22,150 nt of DNA from a virus: the IMG/VR virus record IMGVR_UViG_3300030102_001337, positions 1 through 22,150 of that record; one strand, 5' to 3'. The number at the start of each line of letters is the position of its first letter. Position 1 is the stretch's first letter. Under the pieces are notes generated by a model that was not told where the DNA came from, searched no databases, and saw only the letters and a program-made list of their open reading frames with translations. Both the position numbers and the translations under genes were made by a program. Shown piece by piece: positions 5,860 to 12,674 of the stretch.

Positions 5860-7947
5860 ATGGCAAATATTCTAGAAGTAATTTTAAAAGGGGACGCTAA
5901 ACACTTAAATAGCTCCCTAGGTAGAGCTAGCAGAAGTTTAAAAAGTTTTGGAAGTCAAGTTACTGACGTTGGTAAAAATTTATCTTTAAAATTATCAGCT
6001 CCTTTAGCTTTAGTGGGTACAAAAGCCTTGAGTTCAGCTATGAATTTTCAAAAGCTACAAACTCAATTAGATGTATTAACTGGAAGTGCTGAGGCTGGTG
6101 CTGACGCTTTCGCAAGACTTGTTAAATTTTCAGCTGGCACGCCTTTCCAATTAGACGAACTTGTAAAAGCTAATAATACATTAATGGGCTTTGGCGTTAG
6201 TGCCGAAGATGCTTTTCAACATTTACAATCTATAGGAGATATAGCAGCGGTTTCTGGTGGAGACTTGCAAGGTATATCTGTTGCTTTTGGTCAAGTAGCT
6301 GCGGCTGGTAGGCTTATGGGTCAAGACCTATTACAACTCATTAATAATGGAGTTCCTATTATTGATATGTTAAGTAAGTCTATGGGAGTTGCTAAGTCTG
6401 AAATTAAGGATATGGTTTCAGAGGGCGCTGTAACTTTTCCAGTGTTAATAGAAGCTTTTAGACAAGCTACAACTGAGGGCGGTAAATTTGAGGGCGGTAT
6501 GGGTAAACTGTCCCAAACTCTTGGAGGCGTTTTATCTACTCTTAAAGATAATTTAAATATTGCTTTTGCTGAACTAGGTAAGGAAATAATTAACGCTTTT
6601 GACCTTACTGCTAATATGCAAAAATTTATAGATTTTATAAAAGGCATAACAGAGCATTTTAGAAGCTTAGAACCGCAAACAAAAAAAATAGTTATAGCTA
6701 TTGGTGCTTTAGCGGTTGCATTACCTCCTTTATTAATTGTATTAGGTTCTATTATTAGCGCTGTAGGAACTTTAACAGCTGCTTTTGGAGCTTTAAATTT
6801 AGTTACTGGTGGAGTAGTCTTAGCAATAGGAGCTTTAGCAGCTGCACTAGCAGCAGTATCAAAACATAATTTTTTAACAGAGACTATAGAAGATTTAAAT
6901 GTAGAGCTAGAAGAAAATAAAAAATTATTAGGCGAAGTAAAAGAAAAAAACGAAAAAGGAGCAGCTGCTGTTTTAAAATTACATAAAGCAGAAAGAGAAC
7001 TTCTAAAGACAGAGCTTAAATTAAAAAAAGCACAACAAGACAAGGAGCAAGGTTTAGTAGCTTCGCTTTTAGGCATTGAGTCTGAAGAATATAAAAAGTT
7101 AGCTAAAGAAATAGCAAAAACAGAGCAAGAAATAATAGGCTATGATAATACTATAAAACTTTTAGAAGATTCTCTTAAAAATGTAGGTAATCAAGCTGAC
7201 AATACAAAAAATAAAATTACTCAAGTTAAAGACCCAATAAGAGATTTAGTAAAAGAGGTAAGTGCTTTGACTTTAACTAGCGAAGTTGGCGACTTTGATT
7301 TTACGAAAGGAGAGCGTTCTATTGCAGATATAGCTAGAGGCGCTCAAACTATACCTTTAGAATTAGATATAAAAGTTCCTAGTCCAGAAATAATAAACGA
7401 AAAGCTAAAAGCTTCGTTAGATACTTTAAAAGCTACAACGAAACAAACAGCTGCTGAAATTAGTATTGATTTTGGTAATATGGCTATGGGAGTAGCTGAC
7501 GCTTTAGGTAGTGCTTTAGTAAGTGGAGAAAATGTTTTTGCTACTATAGGAGGTATTATTTTAAATTCATTAGCAGATATTATGTTACAATTAGGAACAG
7601 CCGCAGTAGCCGCTGCAAATCTGTCAGCTACTTTTGCTACGCCAGCTGGATTAGTGACTGGTTTGATAGCAATAGGCTTAGCTGGTGCTTTAAAAGCTGC
7701 CGCAAGTCAACTTCAAAACGTGCAATCATTTGCAAAAGGGGGTATTGTTTCAGCGCCAACTCTAGGACTTATGGGCGAATATGCTGGAGCAAGAAGCAAT
7801 CCAGAAGTTATAGCGCCATTAGATAGATTAAAAGGTATGATAGGGCAAAGAGAGTCTTCTGTAAATGTAACTGGCGGTTTTAGATTAGAGGGTCAAGACT
7901 TAGTAGTAGCTTTGCAAAGAGCTGAAAGAAATCGTTCAAGACTATAA
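5860..7947 (+). CDS. Tape measure protein
   Basis: A 695-residue protein that sets tail length and is delivered with the DNA. Residues about 55-240 match the N-terminal tape-measure domain: SAGTPFQLDELVKANNTL, FGVSAEDAF, GDIAAVSGGDLQGIS, GQVAAAGRLMGQDL, then GVPIIDML and EGAVTF. Residues 275-335 are strongly hydrophobic Ala/Gly/Leu/Ile helices, probably two or three membrane-active segments. Residues 340-445 are Lys/Glu-rich coiled coil. A second hydrophobic stretch (about 540-615) precedes FAKGGIV, LGLMGEYAGARSNPEVIAPLDRL, a C-terminal motif seen in many tape measure proteins. At about 1.5 angstrom per residue the tail would be near 100 nm. The gene follows the chaperone pair, as expected. 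Very confident. Confidence 0.95.
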   Translation: MANILEVILKGDAKHLNSSLGRASRSLKSFGSQVTDVGKNLSLKLSAPLALVGTKALSSAMNFQKLQTQLDVLTGSAEAGADAFARLVKFSAGTPFQLDELVKANNTLMGFGVSAEDAFQHLQSIGDIAAVSGGDLQGISVAFGQVAAAGRLMGQDLLQLINNGVPIIDMLSKSMGVAKSEIKDMVSEGAVTFPVLIEAFRQATTEGGKFEGGMGKLSQTLGGVLSTLKDNLNIAFAELGKEIINAFDLTANMQKFIDFIKGITEHFRSLEPQTKKIVIAIGALAVALPPLLIVLGSIISAVGTLTAAFGALNLVTGGVVLAIGALAAALAAVSKHNFLTETIEDLNVELEENKKLLGEVKEKNEKGAAAVLKLHKAERELLKTELKLKKAQQDKEQGLVASLLGIESEEYKKLAKEIAKTEQEIIGYDNTIKLLEDSLKNVGNQADNTKNKITQVKDPIRDLVKEVSALTLTSEVGDFDFTKGERSIADIARGAQTIPLELDIKVPSPEIINEKLKASLDTLKATTKQTAAEISIDFGNMAMGVADALGSALVSGENVFATIGGIILNSLADIMLQLGTAAVAAANLSATFATPAGLVTGLIAIGLAGALKAAASQLQNVQSFAKGGIVSAPTLGLMGEYAGARSNPEVIAPLDRLKGMIGQRESSVNVTGGFRLEGQDLVVALQRAERNRSRL

Positions 7948-7950
7948 ATA

Positions 7951-9624
7951 ATGAGCTACGGAGTAAAATTTAAACTGGATTTCGCTGATAATTTAGGAAA
8001 TCCTAGAAGACTAGAAATTTTAAAAAAAAATTACTCTGGTAGTGTTAATAGTTTAGTTGGAACTAACAACCCAGTAGTCATAAAATGGGACTCAGACGAC
8101 GACATTTATACGCCTATAATTGGTTCAACTTGCGAGCTTAATTTATTTGTTACTGACGACACAAGCTACGATAATTGGTACGATGCCGATGAAAGGGAAT
8201 ATAAGGTAAGAATATCTACTGGAGACGTATCTGGTGGGCATATCTGGAATTTAACAGAGGATACCTACGCAGCTGCTAATTTTGATTGGGACGAAGTGGG
8301 AGAAGATTTAGGTTTAGAGCCTTACTGGGAGGGTTTTTTAATTGTAGACAGATATTCAGAGGCTTTAACTACTAAGCCTTTTCCTATTAAATTGGTAGCC
8401 TCTGACGGACTAGGTACGTTATCTGGTTTTGATGCGCCTTTTTCAAATGCTATAAATATATCTGGAGAAACAAACCCAGACCCTAGCGCTAGCCAATCAA
8501 ACTTTGATAATTTATTTTACTACTTAAGAAAAATATTATTTAACACTGGTTTAGATTTTGATATTTATATAGCTAATAATATTAGAAGCTCAACTGGAGC
8601 TAATAACGAGACTTTATTTCACGACATAAGCGTTTATGAATTTGGTTTACTTAAAGATAATTTTCAAAGATACGACGCTAAGGAACTATTAGAACATATT
8701 TTAAAAGTAACTAATTCAAGAGTTTTCCAATCTAATGGACGCTGGTATATTATTAGTAATTCTAACATTATTGACGCTAGATTATTTACAGCTGCACCAA
8801 CTGTACAAGACTTAGAATTTACTATTTATAAAAATACAAGTAATAATGAATTAACTTTAATTGGAGTAGACCCACAAAATTTAAGTTTAACTTTTTCTCT
8901 TGTTGACGACGTTGATAATGGTAGCTCTAGTATTTCAAATAATATATTAACTTATACGCCTACTAATAATTTTACTGGTTCTGATTTTTTTACTTATAAA
9001 GCTAATAACGGAGTCGTAGACTCAAATATTGCTAGAGTAGATTTAATAGTAAAAGAAACTTCGGCTTTAACACCAGAACCAAATATAGCGCCACCTATAA
9101 GACAATTATGGAAAGGTAACACTATTCAGCAAGCTTTGTCTAATGCTAGAGGCTTTACTAATAGTTATGACAAAACACACACTGGAGAATTTTCTAGTGC
9201 TTACCAAGGCGCTAATATTGTAGATTTATCTTTTGCTTATGCTGGTAGTGCTACTGATGCTTCAGATGAGACTACTTGGAGATATGCTGGAATAGGTGCA
9301 AAACATTTAGTTTATGATAAAAGACAATATAGTAGCACAAAAGGAGTTTCAGACCCAAATATTCCAAGTACAGCTCAATTATCAAACGCTTATGTATATA
9401 ATTTAACAGATGGGTTTTATGCAATATATACTAGACCTTTGCTACTTTCTTCTGAAGAAATCGGAAGAAGATTTACTTACAATATATCTAGACAATATAG
9501 TTTAAATGAAATGCCAGTAGATTTTAAAGAGATTATACAAGTAAGAGGGGTCGAAAGACACTATATAGCAGTATTTAGAGTTATAAATTCAGAAATTGTA
9601 GAACGTTATTCATTCGCTAGATAA
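7951..9624 (+). CDS. Tail tip / baseplate protein with inserted cadherin-like domain
   Basis: A 557-residue protein starting three bases after the tape measure stop, where distal-tail and baseplate-hub genes sit. The N-terminal 155 residues (KFKLDFAD, RRLEILKKNYSG, PIIGSTCELNLFV, EYKVRI, YWEGFLIVDRYSE, IKLVASDGLGTL) resemble the tail-tip proteins found after tape measure genes in Bacteroidota phages. Residues 235-270 (LLKDNFQRYDAKELLEHIL...NGRWYIIS) continue that family pattern. Residues about 284-368 look like an inserted cadherin-like/Ig-like domain: LTYTPTNNFTGSDFFTYKAN followed by GVVDSN and VDLIV. Residues 385-557 resume a beta-rich, possibly carbohydrate-binding region. The tail-tip assignment rests mainly on position and remembered similarity; the inserted domain is a clearer match. 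Confidence 0.7.
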   Translation: MSYGVKFKLDFADNLGNPRRLEILKKNYSGSVNSLVGTNNPVVIKWDSDDDIYTPIIGSTCELNLFVTDDTSYDNWYDADEREYKVRISTGDVSGGHIWNLTEDTYAAANFDWDEVGEDLGLEPYWEGFLIVDRYSEALTTKPFPIKLVASDGLGTLSGFDAPFSNAINISGETNPDPSASQSNFDNLFYYLRKILFNTGLDFDIYIANNIRSSTGANNETLFHDISVYEFGLLKDNFQRYDAKELLEHILKVTNSRVFQSNGRWYIISNSNIIDARLFTAAPTVQDLEFTIYKNTSNNELTLIGVDPQNLSLTFSLVDDVDNGSSSISNNILTYTPTNNFTGSDFFTYKANNGVVDSNIARVDLIVKETSALTPEPNIAPPIRQLWKGNTIQQALSNARGFTNSYDKTHTGEFSSAYQGANIVDLSFAYAGSATDASDETTWRYAGIGAKHLVYDKRQYSSTKGVSDPNIPSTAQLSNAYVYNLTDGFYAIYTRPLLLSSEEIGRRFTYNISRQYSLNEMPVDFKEIIQVRGVERHYIAVFRVINSEIVERYSFAR

Positions 9625-9626
9625 TT

Positions 9627-10919
9627 ATGGGAACAATAGCCACAGCACAAAATACATTACTTACGACTACTGGAGAGGAATTAGTAGAATATAATGTTTA
9701 TGATAAGGATGGAAATTTTGTAGATACACATTCAGAAAATGTATTAATAGAAGCGCCTAGTTTTATTAAACCTATAAACAACGATTTAACAGTAGAGTTT
9801 TTAAGACCAGTAAAAAAAGTAGTTAGAGAAACTAAATTAAAAAAACTTAACATAGTAAACCAAGACCCTATGAGTAATTATGGCGGTTATAGAATGGATT
9901 TTACACACCCATCTAGTAACCCAACCACTAGGGCTGAAGTTGAAGTAAATTCTTTGTCATTATCTGGGGACAGATTAATAAAAGGACTTACAAAAACACT
10001 TAATACTGGCGATACTAAAATAAATAATCATTTTCCAGAAATAGCAATACAAAACAACTTAAATTTTACAAGCGTTAGAGTTGGTAATAAATACCAAGTA
10101 GGTTTTAGTTATTACATAGAAAATACAGTTTCTAGTTTAAATGACTTAGACTATTATTTTTTAATACATATATCTATTTATGATAGTGCTAATAACGATA
10201 GTTATTATTATGATTTTGAAAACCAAAAATTTGATAATTTTAATCAAACTGGATTAACTAATACAGCTGCTAATCAAAAATATTTTAAATATATAAAAAA
10301 CACAAACAGAGACGTATGGAATAATTTCAAAATAGAATTAGAAAGCGTTGAAGAAATCACTTCAGAAACTACTTTATTGTCATTTAATATAAGAGAATTA
10401 ACATACACAACTAGCGCAGCTAATACAGCTCATACAGCTTATTATATAGATAATTTTTTTATTGACCAAATTTGGGACGAGTCTACTAAATTTATAGCAG
10501 AGCGAAATTCAAGCGCTTCTACGACACTTACTGGAATACACGAGACAGAGGGCTTGTTATTGTCTAACAGCTTAGGAGATAGTTTGTTTGATGGAGGTTT
10601 TGACGGACAATTTTACACAAAGAAAAACGGAGACTCAACTTATTTTAAACTAGACGAACTTATAACTCAAGAAATATTAAACGACTATAGAGAATATATA
10701 AAGCGTTTTGAGGGAACTTTTTACAATGCTAATCCTCAACCTATACCAGTAGCTTTACATAATAAACTCTGGCTTAATTTTAACGCTGGTGGAGAAAGTA
10801 TTAGCGGTTATATAGATTCAATGAGATACGACGTAAAAAGCAATCAGTATTCTATAGTTATGCACTTACCTAATCAAGACGACGATTTTGCCTCTACATT
10901 TAGCATAAAATACGAGTAA
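9627..10919 (+). CDS. Tail tip-associated structural protein
   Basis: A 430-residue protein with no recognised catalytic motif. The N-terminal part is a beta-rich stretch (EYNVYDKDGNFVDTH, FIKPINNDLTVEFLRP). The middle (about 80-290) is Asn/Tyr/Thr-rich with alternating hydrophobics, like a jelly-roll carbohydrate-binding module. The C-terminal 110 residues contain FKLDELITQEILNDYREYIKRFEGTFY, then WLNF and YIDSMRYDVKSNQYSIVMHLPNQDDDFAS, resembling C-termini of long Bacteroidota phage tail-tip proteins. It starts two bases after the stop of the preceding gene. I infer that the two form a tail-tip complex, and that this gene may correspond to the C-terminal half of a protein that is single-chain in relatives. 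It is the last rightward late gene before a terminator. Confidence 0.6.
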   Translation: MGTIATAQNTLLTTTGEELVEYNVYDKDGNFVDTHSENVLIEAPSFIKPINNDLTVEFLRPVKKVVRETKLKKLNIVNQDPMSNYGGYRMDFTHPSSNPTTRAEVEVNSLSLSGDRLIKGLTKTLNTGDTKINNHFPEIAIQNNLNFTSVRVGNKYQVGFSYYIENTVSSLNDLDYYFLIHISIYDSANNDSYYYDFENQKFDNFNQTGLTNTAANQKYFKYIKNTNRDVWNNFKIELESVEEITSETTLLSFNIRELTYTTSAANTAHTAYYIDNFFIDQIWDESTKFIAERNSSASTTLTGIHETEGLLLSNSLGDSLFDGGFDGQFYTKKNGDSTYFKLDELITQEILNDYREYIKRFEGTFYNANPQPIPVALHNKLWLNFNAGGESISGYIDSMRYDVKSNQYSIVMHLPNQDDDFASTFSIKYE

Positions 10920-10939
10920 AACAAAAGTTATTTTTGTTT
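10919..10939. terminator. A/T-only hairpin at end of tail operon
   Basis: AAACAAAA and TTTTGTTT form an eight-pair stem around the loop GTTAT, starting in the stop codon of the tail-tip gene. The stem has only one G/C pair, so it is weak alone. Together with the following GC hairpin it may help terminate converging transcripts. Confidence 0.35.
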
Positions 10940-10943
10940 GCTT

Positions 10944-10980
10944 TCCCCAAAGGTATTTTTACTGGAGGGGATTTTTTTTT
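10944..10980 (+). terminator. Rho-independent terminator after tail module
   Basis: TCCCC (10944-10948) pairs with GGGGA (10967-10971). A smaller inner stem GTA/TAC caps it with a T4 loop, and nine T residues follow (10972-10980). The G/C run stands out in this A/T-rich region. It would stop rightward late transcription just where the leftward gene ends. Confidence 0.7.
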
Positions 10981-11278
10981 ATAAATAAGATGGCTTTTTT
11001 GTTTCGTTTGCTATTAAAAATTCAAAAGATTTATAAAATCCAAAACCTCTAAACCTAAAACCTATATGCCTCCATTTATTCTCGTATAAGTAATAACCTT
11101 TTTCATTCCAAGCTTTACCGCTTGTTTTACGAGACCCTAAAATATAACTGGTTTTAGGATATACTTCTTTAAAGTAGTTTTTACCAAACCCTCTAACGTT
11201 TTTTTCTGTTTCAGTCTGATACCTAAAAAATAGTCCCCAGACCTTTCCTTTTTTTTCGCTTACATAAATTTTATACAT
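10979..11278 (-). CDS. Hypothetical basic protein, only leftward gene
   Basis: A 99-residue protein rich in Lys, Arg, Tyr, Phe and Gly, and strongly basic. It has no Cys, no signal peptide and no membrane segment. Aromatic and basic residues alternate (VWGLFFRYQ, YYLYENKWRHIGFRFRGFGF), suggesting a compact beta-rich fold that might bind nucleic acid; that is a guess. No family is recognised. It converges on the tail operon and diverges from the early genes, so it sits in the genome's switch region. A regulatory or host-takeover role is possible from position only. The frame is free of stops over 99 codons in sequence with many A/T-rich stops, which supports a real gene. Confidence 0.6.
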   Translation of the reverse strand: MYKIYVSEKKGKVWGLFFRYQTETEKNVRGFGKNYFKEVYPKTSYILGSRKTSGKAWNEKGYYLYENKWRHIGFRFRGFGFYKSFEFLIANETKKPSYL

Positions 11279-11305
11279 AATTTTCAGTTTTTAATTGTAT
11301 TGCTA

Positions 11306-11327
11306 AATTAAAACTATTTTTTTAAAA
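11306..11327 (+). repeat. Control-region direct repeat, copy A
   Basis: AATTAAAAC is followed by a T tract (interrupted by one A) and then AAAA. It lies 71 bases before copy B. The shared AATTAAAAC core is identical in both copies, making it a possible regulator-binding site. Confidence 0.5.
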
Positions 11328-11376
11328 TCCAACTATTAGTATTTTTTTTTAAAATTTTTTTTAAATTATTTTGTAG

Positions 11377-11397
11377 AATTAAAACTTTTTTTTAAAT
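11377..11397 (+). repeat. Control-region direct repeat, copy B
   Basis: AATTAAAAC followed by eight T residues and AAAT, repeating copy A. It lies about 35 bases before the first early start codon at 11431. Confidence 0.5.
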
Positions 11398-11430
11398 TAG
11401 CGTCATAATTAACAACTAAAACAATCAAAA

Positions 11431-11682
11431 ATGAAAACACAAATTAAAAATTTAATGGATTACGAAATTAGATATTTAGTATATTCTAAACTAAAAAAAG
11501 TAAAAAGTATTGCTCATAATTTAGGTAGTTTATATGATAATAATTCAGATGCTTATGGTCTATTAATTACCTATGCTTACAATTTAATAAAAGAATATAG
11601 GTTATACGATTATTCTGTATACAATATCATTGACGCTTATTATTATGAGGATAGTAAATCAACAAGAAAAATTAAAAAATGA
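11431..11682 (+). CDS. Hypothetical small early protein
   Basis: An 83-residue Tyr- and Lys-rich protein, apparently mostly helical, with no recognised domain. It has no membrane segment or Cys cluster. It is the first gene rightward of the control region, so it is likely among the earliest expressed. Its start follows the A-rich AACAATCAAAA, typical of Bacteroidota initiation without Shine-Dalgarno. Its stop overlaps the start of a 25-residue membrane peptide (ATGA), suggesting translational coupling. Function unknown; first-gene position would fit a host-takeover or regulatory protein, but nothing in the sequence proves it. Confidence 0.6.
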   Translation: MKTQIKNLMDYEIRYLVYSKLKKVKSIAHNLGSLYDNNSDAYGLLITYAYNLIKEYRLYDYSVYNIIDAYYYEDSKSTRKIKK

Positions 11683-11756
11683 AAACATTTATTCTAGTAT
11701 TTAAAATGACTTTTTTAGTCATAATAATATTACAATTTATAAGAGCTATTATTTAA
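11679..11756 (+). CDS. 25-residue single-pass membrane peptide
   Basis: An ATGA overlap with the previous gene opens a 25-codon frame: MKTFILVFKMTFLVIIILQF followed by IRAII and TAA. Almost the whole peptide is a hydrophobic helix, with Lys at 3 and 9 and Arg at 22. The next gene starts nine bases later, so this frame fills what would otherwise be an 83-base hole in a tightly packed operon. A membrane-associated micropeptide is plausible. Its short length means it could still be an untranslated spacer. Confidence 0.4.
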   Translation: MKTFILVFKMTFLVIIILQFIRAII

Positions 11757-11765
11757 AATAAATAT

Positions 11766-11987
11766 ATGACAGAGAACATAAATAGAGTATTTAAAATGGA
11801 GCTTAAGCGTTTAGGTCTTAAGCGGTACGATGTAGCAAAAGAGTTGGGTATAACTTACCCAGCTCTTAAGGCTAAGGTAGACAATCCAGACAGATTGACT
11901 TATAGAGAATTAAAAAAACTAGCAGAGCTAGGAATTAACTTACAACTAAAATTATATGAAACCAGACTTAGCGAAGAAGATGTTTAA
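11766..11987 (+). CDS. Cro/CI-like helix-turn-helix protein
   Basis: A 73-residue protein. Residues about 20-58 (YDVAKELGITYPALKAKVDNPDRLTYRELKKLAELG) fit a Cro/CI (XRE-type) helix-turn-helix, with recognition helix near TYPALKAKV. There is no dimerisation or protease-cleavage domain, so a Cro-sized regulator rather than a CI repressor is likely. It sits in the early operon before the recombination genes. Its last 32 bases overlap the next ORF's ATG at 11956. It is a candidate to bind the A/T-rich control region 350 bases upstream; this is inferred. Confidence 0.75.
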   Translation: MTENINRVFKMELKRLGLKRYDVAKELGITYPALKAKVDNPDRLTYRELKKLAELGINLQLKLYETRLSEEDV

Positions 11988-12369
11988 CGTCTTTCATAAA
12001 GTTGAGGCGCTTAAAAAAGACAAATCAAACCCATTTTATAAAAGTTATTACACTGATATAAATTCAATACTTAAAGTAGTAAAACCTATTTTAAAATCGG
12101 AGAAACTTTTTTTAAGTCAGCCTATAATAAAAAACGAAGTTATAACAGTTATTATAGACTCCGACACTGGCGAAATATTTCCAGAACGTCCAGAGGGAAT
12201 AGTTTTAGAAACTTCAAAACCTCAAGAGCGAGGCTCTGAGATAACTTACTATAGACGTTATGGTTTACTTTCCTTATTAGGATTGGAAGCTGAAGACGAT
12301 GACGCTAACATAACTGTTAAGCGCCAAATAAATAAACCTATTAATAACCCTAATAAATTTGAATTATGA
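11956..12369 (+). CDS. ERF-family single-strand annealing protein
   Basis: A 137-residue recombinase that anneals complementary single strands in phage recombination and repair. Diagnostic segments are KDKSNPFYKSYYTDINSIL (about 21-39), VVKPILKSEKLFLSQP, then KPQERGSEITYYRRYGLLSLLGL (about 87-109) and EAEDDDAN. The Q..GS.iTY.rRY.l...LGL..EdDDa block is characteristic of the ERF superfamily. It is short for the family, whose members often have a longer C-terminal tail. The ATG at 11956 overlaps the upstream gene by 32 bases; ATG 11980 in the same frame is an alternative. It is followed with an ATGA overlap by an SSB-like gene, and a RecE-like exonuclease lies 1.2 kb downstream, completing a recombination set. 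Confidence 0.88.
   Translation: MKPDLAKKMFNVFHKVEALKKDKSNPFYKSYYTDINSILKVVKPILKSEKLFLSQPIIKNEVITVIIDSDTGEIFPERPEGIVLETSKPQERGSEITYYRRYGLLSLLGLEAEDDDANITVKRQINKPINNPNKFEL
12354..12361 (+). promoter_or_regulatory. Possible -7 element before SSB-like gene
   Basis: TAAATTTG matches TAnnTTTG inside the last codons of the ERF gene, four bases before the ATG at 12366. The gap to the start codon equals that of the element before the tape measure gene. It lacks the pyrimidine-A extension seen elsewhere and may be a chance match. Confidence 0.2.
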
Positions 12370-12626
12370 GTACATACGAACAAAAACCAAACTCCTTTAG
12401 TTTATTTAAAAACGAACAAAAACAAGAGGAAAAGCAGCCAGACTATTCTGGCACAATGACTGACGCTAGCGGTAAGCAATTTAGAATATCCGCTTGGGTC
12501 AACGAAGCTAAGTCAACTGGTAAAAAATACTTAGGCGGATTAATTTCAGAAATGCAACCAAGTCAGACAAAACCAGTAACTCCACCAAAAGAGGATACTT
12601 CTTTTTCTGACGACTTACCTTTTTAA
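12366..12626 (+). CDS. SSB-like protein with acidic DDLPF tail
   Basis: An 86-residue protein. Residues 8-65 (PNSFSLFKNEQK, QPDYSGTMTDASGKQFRISAWVNEA, KKYLGGLISEMQPSQ) look like a small five-stranded OB-type fold. The C-terminus is a Pro/Thr linker ending SFSDDLPF. An acidic tail ending D-D-(I/L)-P-F is the hallmark of bacterial single-stranded DNA-binding proteins, where it docks replication and recombination partners. It is translationally coupled (ATGA) to the ERF annealing protein. It is much shorter than E. coli SSB, so it is either a minimal SSB or an analogue. A strong Rho-independent terminator follows 13 bases after the stop. Confidence 0.65.
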   Translation: MSTYEQKPNSFSLFKNEQKQEEKQPDYSGTMTDASGKQFRISAWVNEAKSTGKKYLGGLISEMQPSQTKPVTPPKEDTSFSDDLPF

Positions 12627-12639
12627 TTATTTGATAACT

Positions 12640-12670
12640 GGCGGCTCTTATGGGGTCGCCTTAATTTTTT
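12640..12670 (+). terminator. Rho-independent terminator inside early block
   Basis: GGCGGCTC (12640-12647) pairs with GGGTCGCC-type sequence (12653-12660) as an eight-pair stem with two G-T wobbles and a TTATG loop. TTAATTTTTT follows. It ends only four bases before the ATG at 12675, leaving no room for a promoter between them, so downstream expression needs readthrough, antitermination or an internal promoter. Confidence 0.75.
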
Positions 12671-12674
12671 ATAT

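Larger units (their letters stand above)
11279..11430. promoter_or_regulatory. Divergent A/T-rich control region
   Basis: A 152-base gap between the leftward gene and the first early rightward gene. It holds four tracts of T7-T9 followed by A3-A4 (starting at 11317, 11342, 11355 and 11386) and two copies of an AATTAAAAC-plus-T-tract repeat. Such tracts favour DNA bending and easy melting. This is the only place where two promoters would point away from each other. No full TAnnTTTG box is present; TATTTTG at 11368-11374 comes close on the plus strand. Confidence 0.5.

Noticed and set aside
6321-7076. 251-codon minus-strand ORF inside the tape measure gene
   Set aside because: It is the antisense shadow of a low-stop, Ala/Leu/Lys-rich coding region. 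The plus-strand frame has clear tape-measure motifs and the minus frame is Ser/Lys/Pro-rich with no recognisable domain.
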